From Stromatinia cepivora (Eukaryota > Ascomycota > Leotiomycetes > Helotiales > Sclerotiniaceae), in NCBI GenBank assembly GCA_014898415.1, contig RCTD01000001.1, positions 124,001 to 188,000 on the forward strand: a DNA stretch of 64,000 bases. The letters are read 5' to 3'. Position 1 is the first letter of the stretch, and every line of letters starts with the position of its first letter. A program made the position numbers and the translations under genes. Positions 35,590 through 48,004 of the stretch are shown one piece after another. Under the pieces are notes generated by a model. That model ran no database searches. It was given only the letters and a program-made list of their open reading frames with translations, and was not told the origin of the DNA.

Positions 35590-37821
35590 TGTTTTTGTAA
35601 AACCGAATCTGAATGGAATAATGGAATTGGTTATAACTATATTACATATAATTGCAAAGCCATAGAATTAGCACTTATCAGAAGGATTAATCCATTGTTC
35701 AAAAAGGTATTCAGCGAAAACGAACTATAAGTAATTAGGGATCGAATAAGATCGTATTCATAAAAGCAATTTCATTTTGATTAGATCAAAAGGAAATAAA
35801 TAAAAGGTTTCATTGATCCTTTAGGATCTTCAATCAATATTGTTATCTTGGATATTCGATACAATCAATCAGAGGTATATTTTATAATAATAAAAGTATA
35901 TTATCTATCCAATAACATTTTACTCGATAATTGTAGTATTATATATATCGTGAATGATATATCTTTATTGGATAATTATCGATATCGATTATCCGATTTT
36001 AATAATCTTATAGAAATAAGCACTTCCAGTTTCTAAGTCCTAGGATATGGGGTTTGTATTATCAAAAAGATCATCAAGAAAGAAGATTATTCTAATGATA
36101 ATCTAATTTTGAATGATATAGTATTCATCCTTGATTTTCATATTAATATCGTTTTGGAGATTCAATTGAAGAAAGTCGGCCTATAGTTTTCAGGATATAA
36201 TTATATTCTTCGTAAAGGAGATCATATAAATAATATAATAATTGCTTAATACATTTATATTGAAAATCTTGTATTTTTAGAATACAAATCATTTTTTATT
36301 TATTCAAGCACTTTTTTATTTATTTTTGTAAACAATCCTTTTATAATATATTCAATAATAAACAGAAAAATAAACAAAGCATTTTATTGTTCTTACAATT
36401 TATTTTTCTCAAAAAAAGATACAAATGAAATATGGCATAAACACTCTGGATATTTGGGGAAGGAAGCTTTTGAATATTTAATATTTGCAATACAAAATAT
36501 CAAAATAAAAAGTATTATTTGTTCCAATTGTATCGATTGCGCTTGCATTTATATGAAGCAAATCATTTCTTGTGTTCCAAGTAATCATTAGCCACTTCGG
36601 TTTTTTTACAAAATTCAATGGGATTTTTTTGATTTCGATAAAGGATATAATAATGTATTATAGTTTCTACTAATTAAAGAAATATATTATAGCAAGATTT
36701 TTTTATATCCAATCTACTACAAAATATATGACAAAGTATTTACAATTGTCTAAAGCTTTGTAGTCTGGATTCACCATAAATATAACCTAACGATCGTAAT
36801 AATTAAGTAGAATAATGATATATCTGTTATTGGAATTATAGGAGAAATGTTATTTGAGAAATAAATTAAGCAAAAAGGTATCGAATTCGAGTTATCCCTA
36901 TTTTATATGTATGAATCCAATGGAGGATTAGAATATACAGGATAAGAAATAATTATAAAATAAATAAAAATACAGATCATAATAGATTTATTGAACAAAT
37001 TATAGGTGGAGATAATGTAAACTGTTATTTACTTATATAATATAAATCCTTTGAAGGTCAAATCCTTTAAATCGTTTAATAAGGTATTCGATATATAATT
37101 CTATGATTACTTTTGCAAAGATAATCCCCTATTTGTAAAGAAAATATTTAACGATCTCTATTCCAATTGAAATGGAATCTATAGGTATGGATATTAAGTT
37201 TATCTTTTGGATAAGAATAAAGAAACTAGAATTAATAGGAAATAGTACAAAACCAATCCTCGAATACATATTGGGTATTTAATGGACTATATCCCAGGCA
37301 TACTGATCTACTATATATGGATACCCAAACTCGATAGAGTTATTATCACTCGAAATATAACGTTCAATAAGGAATTCACTTATCGTATAGATTCCATCAA
37401 TCGAATAATCGATATTTATACTATAGAAAAACTTAAGCAATTTGTTAAAACCCTTGATCTACAAGATTATATCGAATTGGATGGGATGATCATTCAAAAC
37501 GAAGATAATTATAAGGATTTCATTTACCTATTTATTTTCACGGATCGAAAAGCTTTTGATTCATCTATCAAATACATTTCAGATTTATTATTTATAAATG
37601 AACTGATCTCGAAGGTAGATATAGATTTGGAGGATAATAATGGGAATAAAGAAATTGATTTAGAATTATTCAATCTATTTAATCTTTCAGATAATAAGGA
37701 TAAGATATACAATAAAGATATACAAATACCGGTCGATCCTTTTATTAAAGAAATTGAAGAAGCCGATTCTTTCATTAAAAAGCAATTATATTTCATAGGT
37801 AAAGATATTAACATTATTTAA
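35590..37821 (+). pseudogene. Copia-C protease and integrase remnants
   Basis: Protease-like blocks occur at about 35820-36200 (LLDNCSIIYIVND, with the expected Asp-Ser-Gly no longer readable). The pre-integrase block starts near 36430 (WHKHSGYLGKEAFEYL). The integrase core follows with QIISCVPSNH and SFVVWIHHKYNL; the position expected to hold catalytic Asp near NNDISVIGI is partly preserved. The post-integrase segment is open at 37282-37821 (YIWIPKLDRVIITRNITF), a typical copia linker to reverse transcriptase. The coding continues across the copia-A insertion: the target site AAAAT is duplicated inside this frame. Confidence 0.75.
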
Positions 37822-37938
37822 GAAGATGTTTATAATAATAATACAGATCCCGATTTCATTGAATATATTGATATAAGGAATATAAAGTATAAGCTTATTA
37901 ATTGTACCATCAAAATTCTTTGCAGTATATATGAAAAT

Positions 37939-38104
37939 TGTTAACTTTTGGTGCAGGAAGTAGTAGTATTGTTGACTATATAGGTTGAACTAAGGATCTA
38001 TAATTCTAGTAGGAGTAGAATTGAGATTATCCCCAAATATGGTTTGTACACCATTATGATCTCGTAACCTCAATTCTAATCCTATAATGGCCTCATTTCC
38101 AATA
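37939..38104 (-). repeat. Copia-A 3' LTR
   Basis: 166 bp direct repeat of 43255-43420, at the 3' end of the minus-strand element. Confidence 0.9.
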
Positions 38105-38136
38105 CTCCCTTATTGAGGATATCCTATTCGATCCTC

Positions 38137-39960
38137 CTAAATTACTAATCCCAATATTTTCTTGAATCTTTCGAAAGCAATCTTTGCATAAAGCTTCGTC
38201 ATTCTATTAGCAACTATATCATATATATTGATATAATTAATAACGATTTTTTCCTTTTTTATCAAATCCCTAATGAAATGATAATTGATATTTATATATT
38301 TGAATCGTTCATATAAATATAAATTCTTAGTTAAAGTTAAAACACCTTGATTGTTACTAAGCATTTGAATCGTATCTTCATTCTTTCCAATATAACTTGA
38401 TCTGAATAGATCTTTAAGTATTTGTATAACCCATCTCCTTTATTTAGTAAACATTATTATCACAATATATTCTGATTCTGTATTAAAAATAGCTACAAAT
38501 ATTTGTTTCTTGTTAATCTATAATATAGGGTTTCCATAGAATATCACAATTCTCTTTGAAACACTTTTCCGATCATATTTATCATTAATCTAATCTATAT
38601 TTGTATATACCTTTATTGTATTATCAAATATATTATATTCTTTACAAATATCAGATTGTACTTCCTTTAACCCGAACCATAGTTTTTGTTTGATTGTTGA
38701 TCGTAGATATCATATCAGATTCTTTAAAGTTATAATATAATGTTTTGCTGGTTTTGCTATAAATTGTGAAAATCTTTCAACTAAGAATACTATATCTGGT
38801 TGAGTATATATTATTAAATGAATTACACTTCCTATTCGTTGTTGATATTTATTTACATCTGTTAATTCATTATCGTCGATTGCTAATCGAAAATGGGTAT
38901 AATCCATTATTGGCAGTTTCTTGACTTGATATTATTTATATATAATATTATATTTAGTTAATATAGTATTGAGATATTTTTTTTGATCTATAATTAATAT
39001 ATACATTTTTCTATTATAAATGATTCTAATATTTAGGATTTTATTAATCTCCCCTAGATTCTTGATGTTAAAACAGATCGATAACTTTTCATCGAATCAA
39101 ATGATTTGCAATGATATACACAATGCAATAACGATATCATCGATATATACCAATAATATTATATCACGGTCTTTGGATGTATACAGATATAGATCTGCTA
39201 AACTTTATACAAAACCTATATCTAAAAGCTCTTTCTTCAATAGTAAACTCCAGTCCCTTTCAGTTTGCTTCAAACCATATAGGCTTCGTAGGGCTTATAA
39301 TATATATCCTTTTTTGATTTTGATATTTTGAAATGATTCGAAGTAGATCTTTTCCTTCAAATACAATTTGATAAAAGCATTTTTGATATCGAAATATAAA
39401 TATTCCAAATTTTCCTTTGCAATAATAATTAGGAATAATTTGAATGTATTTAGCCTCATTATTGATGTAAACATTTCATTATAATTTTTTTCTAATATTT
39501 AATTGAATCCTCGAACTACTAATTTTGTTTTGAATCGTTTTACCTTGTTATCCTTAATCTTAACTATAAATATCCATTTTGTCGAAATTAGATTACTTCC
39601 TTTAGAAAGTATATATTCTTTCCAAATATCATTTTGAATTAAAAATATGATTTCCTTTTGAATGGCTTCCTTTCATTTTTCAGAATATTCTCAATCCGAT
39701 ATTACTTTCTTATAAATTCTTGATATTTTGATTCCTAGAATTTCTTCGACTGGATATATTATATTTTCTATATTATCTGTATCTATCAATGAAATTATGA
39801 AATCTAAAACGATTTTATCTTTGATATAAGAGTTCATCTTGTAAATAATTGGGATTATAATTATAATGTATTCTATACTTTTTTGAGTTTTGGTCTATAT
39901 AAATATTATAATCAATACCTTTATAATCTTGTTTTCCTGTTTTTCTTTAGAATCTTGTTC
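38137..39960 (-). pseudogene. Copia-A reverse transcriptase and RNase H remnants
   Basis: On the minus strand the catalytic reverse transcriptase motif survives as VYIDDI (near 39150), preceded by LRSLYGLKQTERDWS. It is followed by the copia RNase H blocks YQQRIGSVIHLIIYTQPDIV (near 38840) and a C-terminal NNQGVLTLTKN...YHFIRDLI segment ending near 38137. Stops interrupt between blocks. Confidence 0.8.
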
Positions 39961-40977
39961 TATATCTCTTTTCTGTTTTCGTATTAGATACCTTAGGGAT
40001 TCGTTTTCAAGATCCATTTTATCCTTTTATTTAATCTCAAATGATTATAGATTTACTTTGCTTTTTGATCTTATTGAAATAAATTTGTCAACAAAATTTA
40101 AAACAATCTTAAATTTTGCTTCTAATATAGATTCAGGGTTTGTAGAAATTGATTTTTAAACTGAACCCTTTGAAATGATAGATTCGATATTTGAAATATC
40201 TTTAGAAAAAGATTCTTGATTTGTTTTCTGGATATTGTTATCTTCATTTTCATTATATATTGATATTGATATATCTAATTTATCTAATTTCAATTCGACA
40301 ATTGGGGTGCTTAATATAATTACTGAATTCGATATAATATTTGTTGGAGAGAATGTTTAGAATGAAGGTGATATAGATATTACGTTTAGTATTAAAAATG
40401 GAGAAAATACCTTGTTTACTATTGGTTTACTATAAAGTTTTCGATCTGGTTTTATATTCCTTATTCCTTATAGGTCTGATTTACAATTTCTTAATTTAAG
40501 ATCCAAATCTCCTCTTCGATAAAATTCATCTATAATTATTTTACTTGATTGAAATATATAATTTAATTCTGAAAAATATACTTTGATATATTTGTTTGTA
40601 ACTTTTGAGTATTCTAGGAATATATCGATTTTCGAAGTATTCCGCAATTTGTTATATCTTTGTCCTTTCGGAATAATCTTAGAATTGATATAAATGTAAT
40701 ATTTGTTTTTCCAGATTTTATATATCTTTATATCTAATATTATATTTATAAAAACTTTTATAGAAGATCAATTTATTCCATTCATATCAGAACCAATACT
40801 AATACGATTCTTGATATAAGTATCATACTCTACAGCTTCGTCCCAAAATTCTAATGGTAATCCAGCTTCTTTTAATATTGCTTTTATATCTACCTCTACA
40901 ATCCTTATATTCCGTTCTACAGATCTGTTTTGATATAAAAAAACAATTATTGTAACTTTGGATTGTATACCTGATGA

Positions 40978-41772
40978 TCATTCATAAATAGTTTGTAGGA
41001 GTTCCGGTACATTGTTAGTTCTGATTATAATGATCTTTTCTCCAATAACTAATTCTATTTCCTTTTTCCAAATTTTCAATGTTTGAATTGTATTGTCTTT
41101 TTGTTTAAATAATATAATCCAATTTATTCTTGTACAATTGTCAATAATCAATATGAAATAACAATTCCTTCGAATCGATTTTGGAAATAATCCTACAATA
41201 TCGAAATATATAAATTCGAGTCTCTTTGATTTGTATAGACTCAATTGCTTCGGAATACAATTGATCATTTTAATGAATATACATACTTCATAGATATCTA
41301 ATTCAATTGGGATCTTTATCGACTTGATTATATTGGATACTTTGTATAGATTCTTGATCTTGTCTGAACCTAGATAATTGAATCTTCAATACCATAACAA
41401 ATATCTCTCTTTTTCCTTAAATATTAATTCGTTATCGATACCTTTGGTGCTATCGATTATCTCTAAAAAAAAGCCTTTTTTTTAATCATTTTGGTATATA
41501 TTAAAACAGAAAGTTATATCCTTATATCCTTTGATTATATATAAAACCACGTATATTCCATCTTGTATTCTAGTACAAATGATTTTCTTATTATCTTTCT
41601 TGAAATACATATAATAAGAATTAAATTCCCTTTGCAATTCTATTTCGTAGATTCTTTTTTTTAACAGCAAGTTTACTTTTAGCTCTAATATATATAACAT
41701 ATTTGAAAGTAGTATCTTAAAATCATCTTCGCATATCATATCCATTAAACCCCAATAACGATAATATATCAT
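40978..41772 (-). pseudogene. Copia-A integrase remnants
   Basis: Two open pieces. The integrase core carries YFDIVG, ILIIDNCTRINWIILFK and RTNNVPELL; the Asp expected in the last motif reads Asn, which a single G-to-A change explains. The upstream piece (41482-41772) is the region between protease and integrase. Confidence 0.75.
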
Positions 41773-41982
41773 TTCTTTATTAATCTTTATCCTTCATTTA
41801 ATAATAGATTTTATTAATCTGAATAATAAAGATTGGTCAAATATATATAAAGAAATACCTGTATCAGTATATCATTTGCTAAAGGAAGCTTTATTAATGA
41901 TCTCCTTTATTAAATTATAATCTTCCTTTATTATATCCTCAATATCGGAATTTGATTCAAAGATATTATTAACAGAATGTGT

Positions 41983-42777
41983 TTAGTCTTTTTTGTTGAA
42001 ATAGATTTTCTTTGGATTCAATGATCCCCTTCTTTTTTGATAACGAAAGTAACTACAAAAGAGTTTATTGGTTCGTATTAAATACGGGTAGTTTTGTATA
42101 TAATGATCTTCCCTTTGATATAAATCACAAACATTATTTGGGATCTCGAAATCTGATTTTTGGTGTCGAGAAGTATACCTAAATCCTTTCGTAATTTGCG
42201 CTAATTCTGATTTATCTTTAAAACGAAGTTCTTTAATCTGTAAATACTTGATTTTATTGTCGATATTAAGGCTGGTTTGGATATTCAATATATCTATTAC
42301 TTCTTGATAATCGATTGGAAGATTATGTATTAAAACCAAGAACAGGGTAATATCTTGATATACTGACTGACAGTTTTCGTTTATAGCTTTTAGTTTCCTT
42401 TTGTATTCTTTTAGTTTGTTCTAAATTTCGATAATGGTTATATCGGGATGGGTATTGGATTGGAATTTGAAGTTCTGGATCATTGTTATATATATATTGA
42501 TTGTGATTATATTGATTCTAATATATTTTGATTTAAAATATCTCCAGAATGTATATATTATTGAATATTCATCGGTGAGGGCTTTATCGTCATCATTAAG
42601 TGTTGTACAAATATACGATAATATATTCGCTTTGTCCTTTAAGTATTCCGATTTCAACTCGATATTGTAATATATACGATCATTGATCTCATAGGCAAAT
42701 GCTGTATTGGGTCCTGTAATCTGTGTATATTCGTTTAATGTTTGATCAATTGTATAAAACCATTCTTTCCCTCTCAA
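41983..42777 (-). pseudogene. Copia-A Gag remnants
   Basis: The first piece (42421-42777) has the UBN2-type Gag style (AFAYEINDRIYYN, LSYICTTLNDDDKALT). The second (41983-42339) ends in a damaged zinc knuckle, CDLYQREDHYIQNYP, in which two cysteines are replaced by Tyr, consistent with G-to-A decay. Confidence 0.7.
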
Positions 42778-43254
42778 TTGTATCTTTGTTTATCTGAATT
42801 ATCGCTTATAATTATTTTGATCGAGCTTCGAAGGGTTATTTGATTCTAATATTATAAAGATTTCTTGCTGTTTGATAGATATCGAAGATAGTCTTCAGAT
42901 TCTTAAAACAATCTTAAAAAAAAGATATATAACAAATAAATTCAAAATAATAAAGAAATATAAAAATAAAACAATAAAAGAATTCATAAAATTATATTAT
43001 AATATGTTTTCTTGTAGTTATACGAATTTGTTTTTCGCCTCTGCTATAATTCTGTATCGGCACTATACAGACTGCTCTCCGCTTTGGCCTATAATGTTAT
43101 GAATTATAAGCTATATTGTTGTATTTCAACTCTGCTTCGATAGCACTATATGAAAACTCTGATTTTCATTCTATTCCACCCCTATTAGCTATACTAATCC
43201 TTTCTCGATTTGCTTTGCTTTCTAATCACTACTATACAATCGAATCTCATAACC

Positions 43255-43420
43255 TGTTAACTTTTGATACAGAAAATAGTAGTATTGTTGACTATATAGA
43301 TTGAACTAAGGATCTATAATTCTAGTAAAAATAGAATTGAAATTATCCCCAAATATGATCTGTACACCATTGTAGTCTCGTGACCTCAATTCTAATCCTA
43401 TGATGGCCTCATTTCCAACA
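43255..43420 (-). repeat. Copia-A 5' LTR
   Basis: 166 bp partner of 37939-38104; borders the AAAAT duplication on the right and the primer site on the left. Confidence 0.9.
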
Positions 43421-45640
43421 AAAATGATTTAGAGACCGCTTTAATCGATCAACCTCAATATTCCAAGAGAAAGTATATATATTGAAATGATCAATCAGAA
43501 TATTCCGTAAAGGAAATCCAATTATTATAAAGATTATTATATCCTATATATTCATTTAATCGATTTATAAAAGACTCATGGATTTATAATCTCGAATAGA
43601 TATCTAAAAGAGTTTACATTATAAGGATTGAAATACCTAAAGCTTAAATCAATCCGTCTGAATTTCAATTATACAATTATTATTCGGAATCACCTTTCTT
43701 CCGGGAGTTATCTAACTTTCGTATTCTAAAACAATCAACATATATACGAAGGCAATTACATATACAGCAATACTATCAAAGAAGCAATCCCAATACTGAA
43801 TCCTATATAGGAACTATCATATCTCAAAGAACAAATTCAATAGAATTACTTTATTTAAACAACTTTCATTCTATATTCTAATCTGATCAACAAGGAATAA
43901 ACGATATAAAGGAATATTCTCAATTTGTAATAATTCATAATATAATTATTACTGAAATTGAAGCAAAACCATTATTACCTTTCATTTGATCTATAATCAA
44001 TAGATTACAAACAATACCACTTCCTCGAATTCATATATTTGCAATTTCAAAATTACTTTGTTTTTACTACCAATTAAAAAATCATCAAATAGAATATTGA
44101 TTCAAATAGAACTACGATCTTGAGATTAATAATTTTAAGGTTAGGAAAACCTGATATAAAATCGATTCTGAATCGGAATCTTCAAAATCGATCCCCCTTC
44201 AATAAATGTTTATATATAAATATGATGATTAAGGTTTAATCATTTGTTATCGCTTATATTTAATAATACAAGGAGATCTCCAAGTTAAAAGTATTATTAA
44301 AACTATTTATATTGCTATATTAGTAAACCGATCATTCCGAATCGTAATAATAATCATCGCTAAATATAATCTCGAAACAAAGCAATACAATATAATCAAC
44401 ACTTTCGTCAATACTCTGCATGATCCTTTTGGTATCCCAATTGTATACTATCTACCTGATAGATATAAAATCCCAAACAAAAATGTTATAATCGATCGAA
44501 CTTTATATAATCTATAAGATTCCTTAATTATATAATTTAGGGATTTCATTTGGACATTCGAAAAACTAAGATTGATATAATACAAAGAGAAACCGTATTT
44601 ATATATTAACCCAAAATATATCATTATGATTCTTTTCTTTGTAGATAATATTCAGATCATTTATTATAAGAAAAACGAATCAATTGCCACAAAGATTATT
44701 AAAGGAATCAAAACTGTATATAAACTATAAGACCTAGGAAACACTAAATGGTTTCTAGGTATATATATACTTTGTAATCGATCCAAGAAAAAGTTGTAGT
44801 TAATTTATAATATATATATTAAAAAGATTACTAAGAAATTCAAAGCAACAAACAGGATAGCAAGTATATCATTCCTGATAATAGTATTTCGGAAAAATCA
44901 AGATCAAGTTCCTATATATATTATAAAAATATATCAAAAGAAAATGGGCTCAATATTATATACTGCAATTATTATAAAAGCGGATATATTATTCGCTGTT
45001 TCGCAATTGAATCATTATTTGATCAACCTATTAAACGATTATATGAAAGTTGTTGATCATTGTTTACAATATTTATAAAATACAAGGTATCTCGCGATTC
45101 AATATAGCGATAATCAAATACTACAATTTTTCGTCTTTTCAAATACTTCTTTTACAGATGATCCAGATATTTGTCGATTATTTTAAGGATACGTTATATC
45201 CCTTTTCAATGGTTTAATTATATAGAAAGCGTTTAAGTAAGATACTGTGATCATTTCGATTATTGAAGCAAAGCTTCTCGGAGTTGAATATATATCAAAA
45301 GAAATTATAACAATCTTATATTTCTTAAAAAAGATCGATCTAATAATGAAAAAGTTTATAATGATCTTCTACGACAATCAACAAATGATTAAATTAATAA
45401 TTGATGAAAACAAACGGATCATTACAAAACTACATCATATCGATATCCAAAATATATAATTATATTAAGAATATTCAAAAAGGAACTTTTATATAATCTA
45501 TCTACTGATCATTGATATAACTACTAATAAGCTCATTAAGAACCTTACAAAACAAAAGTTCAAACACTTCTGATCCCTCCTCAATTTACAAGATATAAGC
45601 AATAGGATTATAAAGCTTGAATAACAACAATCTGGAACTC
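43421..45640 (+). pseudogene. Copia-C reverse transcriptase and RNase H remnants
   Basis: Plus-strand continuation of copia-C pol after the nested copia-A. Recognisable blocks are YNLETKQYNIINTFVN and YLPDRYKIP near 44380-44480, and MILFFVDNIQIIYYKK near 44625 at the position of the YVDD motif. KWFLGIYIL follows near 44745, and RNase H is at 45250-45620 (EAKLLGVEYISKEI, YDNQQMIKLI, KLHHIDIQN, FKHF-SLLNLQDISN). Multiple stops. Confidence 0.75.
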
Positions 45641-45757
45641 GTATTTCTTCCCTTTGGTATAAATGAAATAAATCCTATTTAGTATTCTAGATTATTATAC
45701 TTTTCTATAATATACTTCAATTTGTATACTCTATATTCATTGGGAAACAAAGAACAA

Positions 45758-46171
45758 TCAAAACCGATCACTTTTTCGCTTTTTATTTTTCTGTTTTCGA
45801 AAAAGGATAAGCTTCTTTTTAAATTTAATAATTTGAAGTTCAAATAAAAGAGCTTCTGGATTATCCGTAATAATCAAGGAATAAAAAACAATTGAAGTAA
45901 TCAAAGCTATTGATGTCATCGGTATTATAAGAGCTAAAGGATTATTCTTCCTTTCCCTTTTCTTTGAATATACCACCCATTCTTTCCTCCTTTTCTTCTC
46001 CATCACTTTTTCTCTTTTATTCTCACTATCGCTTTTCGAAATTACAATATACTTCTTCCATTCGGCCTTTCGAGGACTCCGATAAGTAATATAACAAAAA
46101 AAAAAGAAATAATAATACAGAAGCGAAAAAACAACTTCTTTTTTCTTCTCGATCTTTAATATCATTTTCAT
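45758..46171 (-). CDS. Antisense ORF in the 3' extension of copia-C (uncertain)
   Basis: A 137-codon ATG-started frame remains open on the minus strand within stop-rich surroundings. It has an aromatic hydrophobic stretch near residues 16-30, a Lys/Glu/Arg-rich middle, a second hydrophobic segment (IPMTSIALITSIVFYSLII) and a basic C-terminus. No family is recognised. It lies in the extra ~1.8 kb between copia-C RNase H and the 3' LTR. It could be an antisense accessory ORF of the kind known from some plant LTR elements, or chance. Confidence 0.3.
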   Translation of the reverse strand: MKMILKIEKKKEVVFSLLYYYFFFFCYITYRSPRKAEWKKYIVISKSDSENKREKVMEKKRRKEWVVYSKKRERKNNPLALIIPMTSIALITSIVFYSLIITDNPEALLFELQIIKFKKKLILFRKQKNKKRKSDRF

Positions 46172-47479
46172 TATAATTCTATATCCCTGCTTGAATTATA
46201 CAATCAATAATCAATATATTATAAAGGTAAGGGGTGAACGAAGAACTTATTTTTGAATTTTGCTGATGAACAACGATATAATAATTTGCTAGAAGATAAA
46301 GGAAAACCGGTAAAAAAGTATACGAATGAATATTACAATTCCAATATCGATGATTATTCGGCTTGAAAGAATCAATAAAGTATTCATTATAGAAATTATA
46401 TCTTCCAATGATTAACGATTTTATATATCGAATATATAGATGATTATTTCTTTCCCTATAATTCCCTTCATCTTTTGTTTTGACTAAAGAACCAGTAATT
46501 TTCGATGATCTTTTTTCTTTTTCTTTTTTATTTGGTTTATCATCCGAAAAACCTGATACCGAAGGATCGAATAGATCGTCGTTATTAAATAAAGAAATAT
46601 TCCTTTTTTTCTTTCCTTCATCGAATAATCTTTACTTCGACAATTATAAATATAGGATTAATAAAACCTTTTAATTATATAATAGGATTCAAAAATGAAA
46701 TTTATCTTCAAATTACTATTTGAATTTATAACTGGCAATTAATTATGACGAATAATAGTTCCTTCGATAAGGGGGAGTGATTTCTGAAATAAATAATGGT
46801 GTATCATTTTAAGAGCAGATTTAATTAAGTTATACTTTTAGAAATCGATATCTTGATTTGTTATCTATACTGGATTCATTAATTCTCTTTATTCAATTTG
46901 TTGATCCCTTGAAAAAATATTAGGATTTTTTTTCGCATTCGATTCTCTCAAAGCTTTTTTCTCAACCACTGTTTGCCTAGTATAATTGAGATTCATTTGT
47001 TTAGTTTTTTTAAACTCTGAAATCTTAGGTATGATAATGATCAATAAGAACTTGATTAAAACAAAAACAAAAGTACAAAGAAGGGATCCATATATCTTTA
47101 AAAAATTCATTTATTTTACTTCGCCATCGCAATCAATATATTATAATTTAGCAACTACATATATTCTCAATTGCTATATCGCAGAATCGATCAATCATCT
47201 GTATTCTCTCGACGAAAAATTTTCTTTTTATTGTTCAAAATCTTGATTTTAAAGAATATCGCAGGTAGCAAGTTGAAGATCAAGAGAAATTTGTGATTTA
47301 TATATACTCAAATTTTTTTCTATTCTAAGAATACCAGGATCATTTCAGGTTTATATGTTATATCAATTTTTAATTGATATTTGTTTATAATTGTTTTATA
47401 TATTCATTTACAAATCATATGAATTGCTATTTTCTATATCTTTCTATTTGTTTCAGATCGCCTTTCGATCTGGGGGGTG

Positions 47480-47788
47480 TATTATAGAAAGCCCCATAAT
47501 CCCCTATATCTTATGAAGGATCAAAGCGTATACTTTCCAATTAGAATGAAGGATCTACTAATTCTTATTAATCCATCAATTGATAAAATGATCCTGATAT
47601 ATTAATAAACAAAGATCTAGTCTAATTAAAATATATATCGACTAAATAACCATTCATTTGTTCTATATATACAGCTCTTGATTCATATAATCAAGAGCAA
47701 ATCATTCAATTCTTTTACTCTATCAATCACGTATACCACCTATTCAACGATCCCTGAAAGTGCTGTGTAATCATACTATCCCGTGATA
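47480..47788 (+). repeat. Copia-C 3' LTR
   Basis: 309 bp, preceded by the polypurine tract at 47472-47479 and followed by the CTTGA duplication. Confidence 0.9.
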
Positions 47789-48004
47789 CTTGATTATATA
47801 AATCAAAAGCTGTATATATAGAACAAATGAATGATTATCTAGCCGATATGCACCTTAATTAAATTAGATCTTTGTTTATTAGAATATCAGGATCACTTTA
47901 TCAATTAATAGATTGGTAAGGGTTAGTAGATCCTTTATTCCGATTGGAAAGCATACGCTTTGATCCTTCATAAGATACAGGGGATCACAAGGCTTTCCGT
48001 GACA
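47789..48004 (-). mobile_element. Older copia-C family LTR, right fragment (minus)
   Basis: Reverse-complement match to the first ~215 bp of the copia-C LTR, starting TGTCACGGAAAGCC at 48004 on the minus strand. Together with 27139-27231 it makes one complete LTR that was split by copia-C at CTTGA. It forms a long inverted repeat with 47480-47788. Confidence 0.8.

Larger units (their letters stand above)
37939..43420 (-). mobile_element. Copia element A, nested in copia-C (minus)
   Basis: LTRs of exactly 166 bp at 37939-38104 and 43255-43420; read on the minus strand they begin TGTTGGAAATGAGGCC and end AAAGTTAACA. The target duplication is AAAAT on both sides (37934-37938, 43421-43425). A primer-binding site GGTTATGAG follows the 5' LTR (43246-43254), matching the half-tRNA-iMet primer of copia elements. 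Gag, integrase, reverse transcriptase and RNase H remnants follow in this order on the minus strand. Total length 5,482 bp. Confidence 0.92.
27232..47788 (+). mobile_element. Copia element C, split by two nested copia elements
   Basis: LTRs of 309 bp at 27232-27540 and 47480-47788 run in the same direction, and the element is flanked by the perfect 5-bp duplication CTTGA (27227-27231, 47789-47793). The 5' LTR starts TGTCACGGAAAGCC. A primer site like the copia half-tRNA-iMet type, now ATTATGAACCC, follows at 27541. A G-run polypurine tract (TGGGGGGTG) precedes the 3' LTR. The Pol order is protease, integrase, reverse transcriptase, RNase H, as in Ty1/copia. Without the nested elements it would be about 8.2 kb, long for the family, because about 1.8 kb of unexplained sequence lies between RNase H and the 3' LTR. 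Confidence 0.88.
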
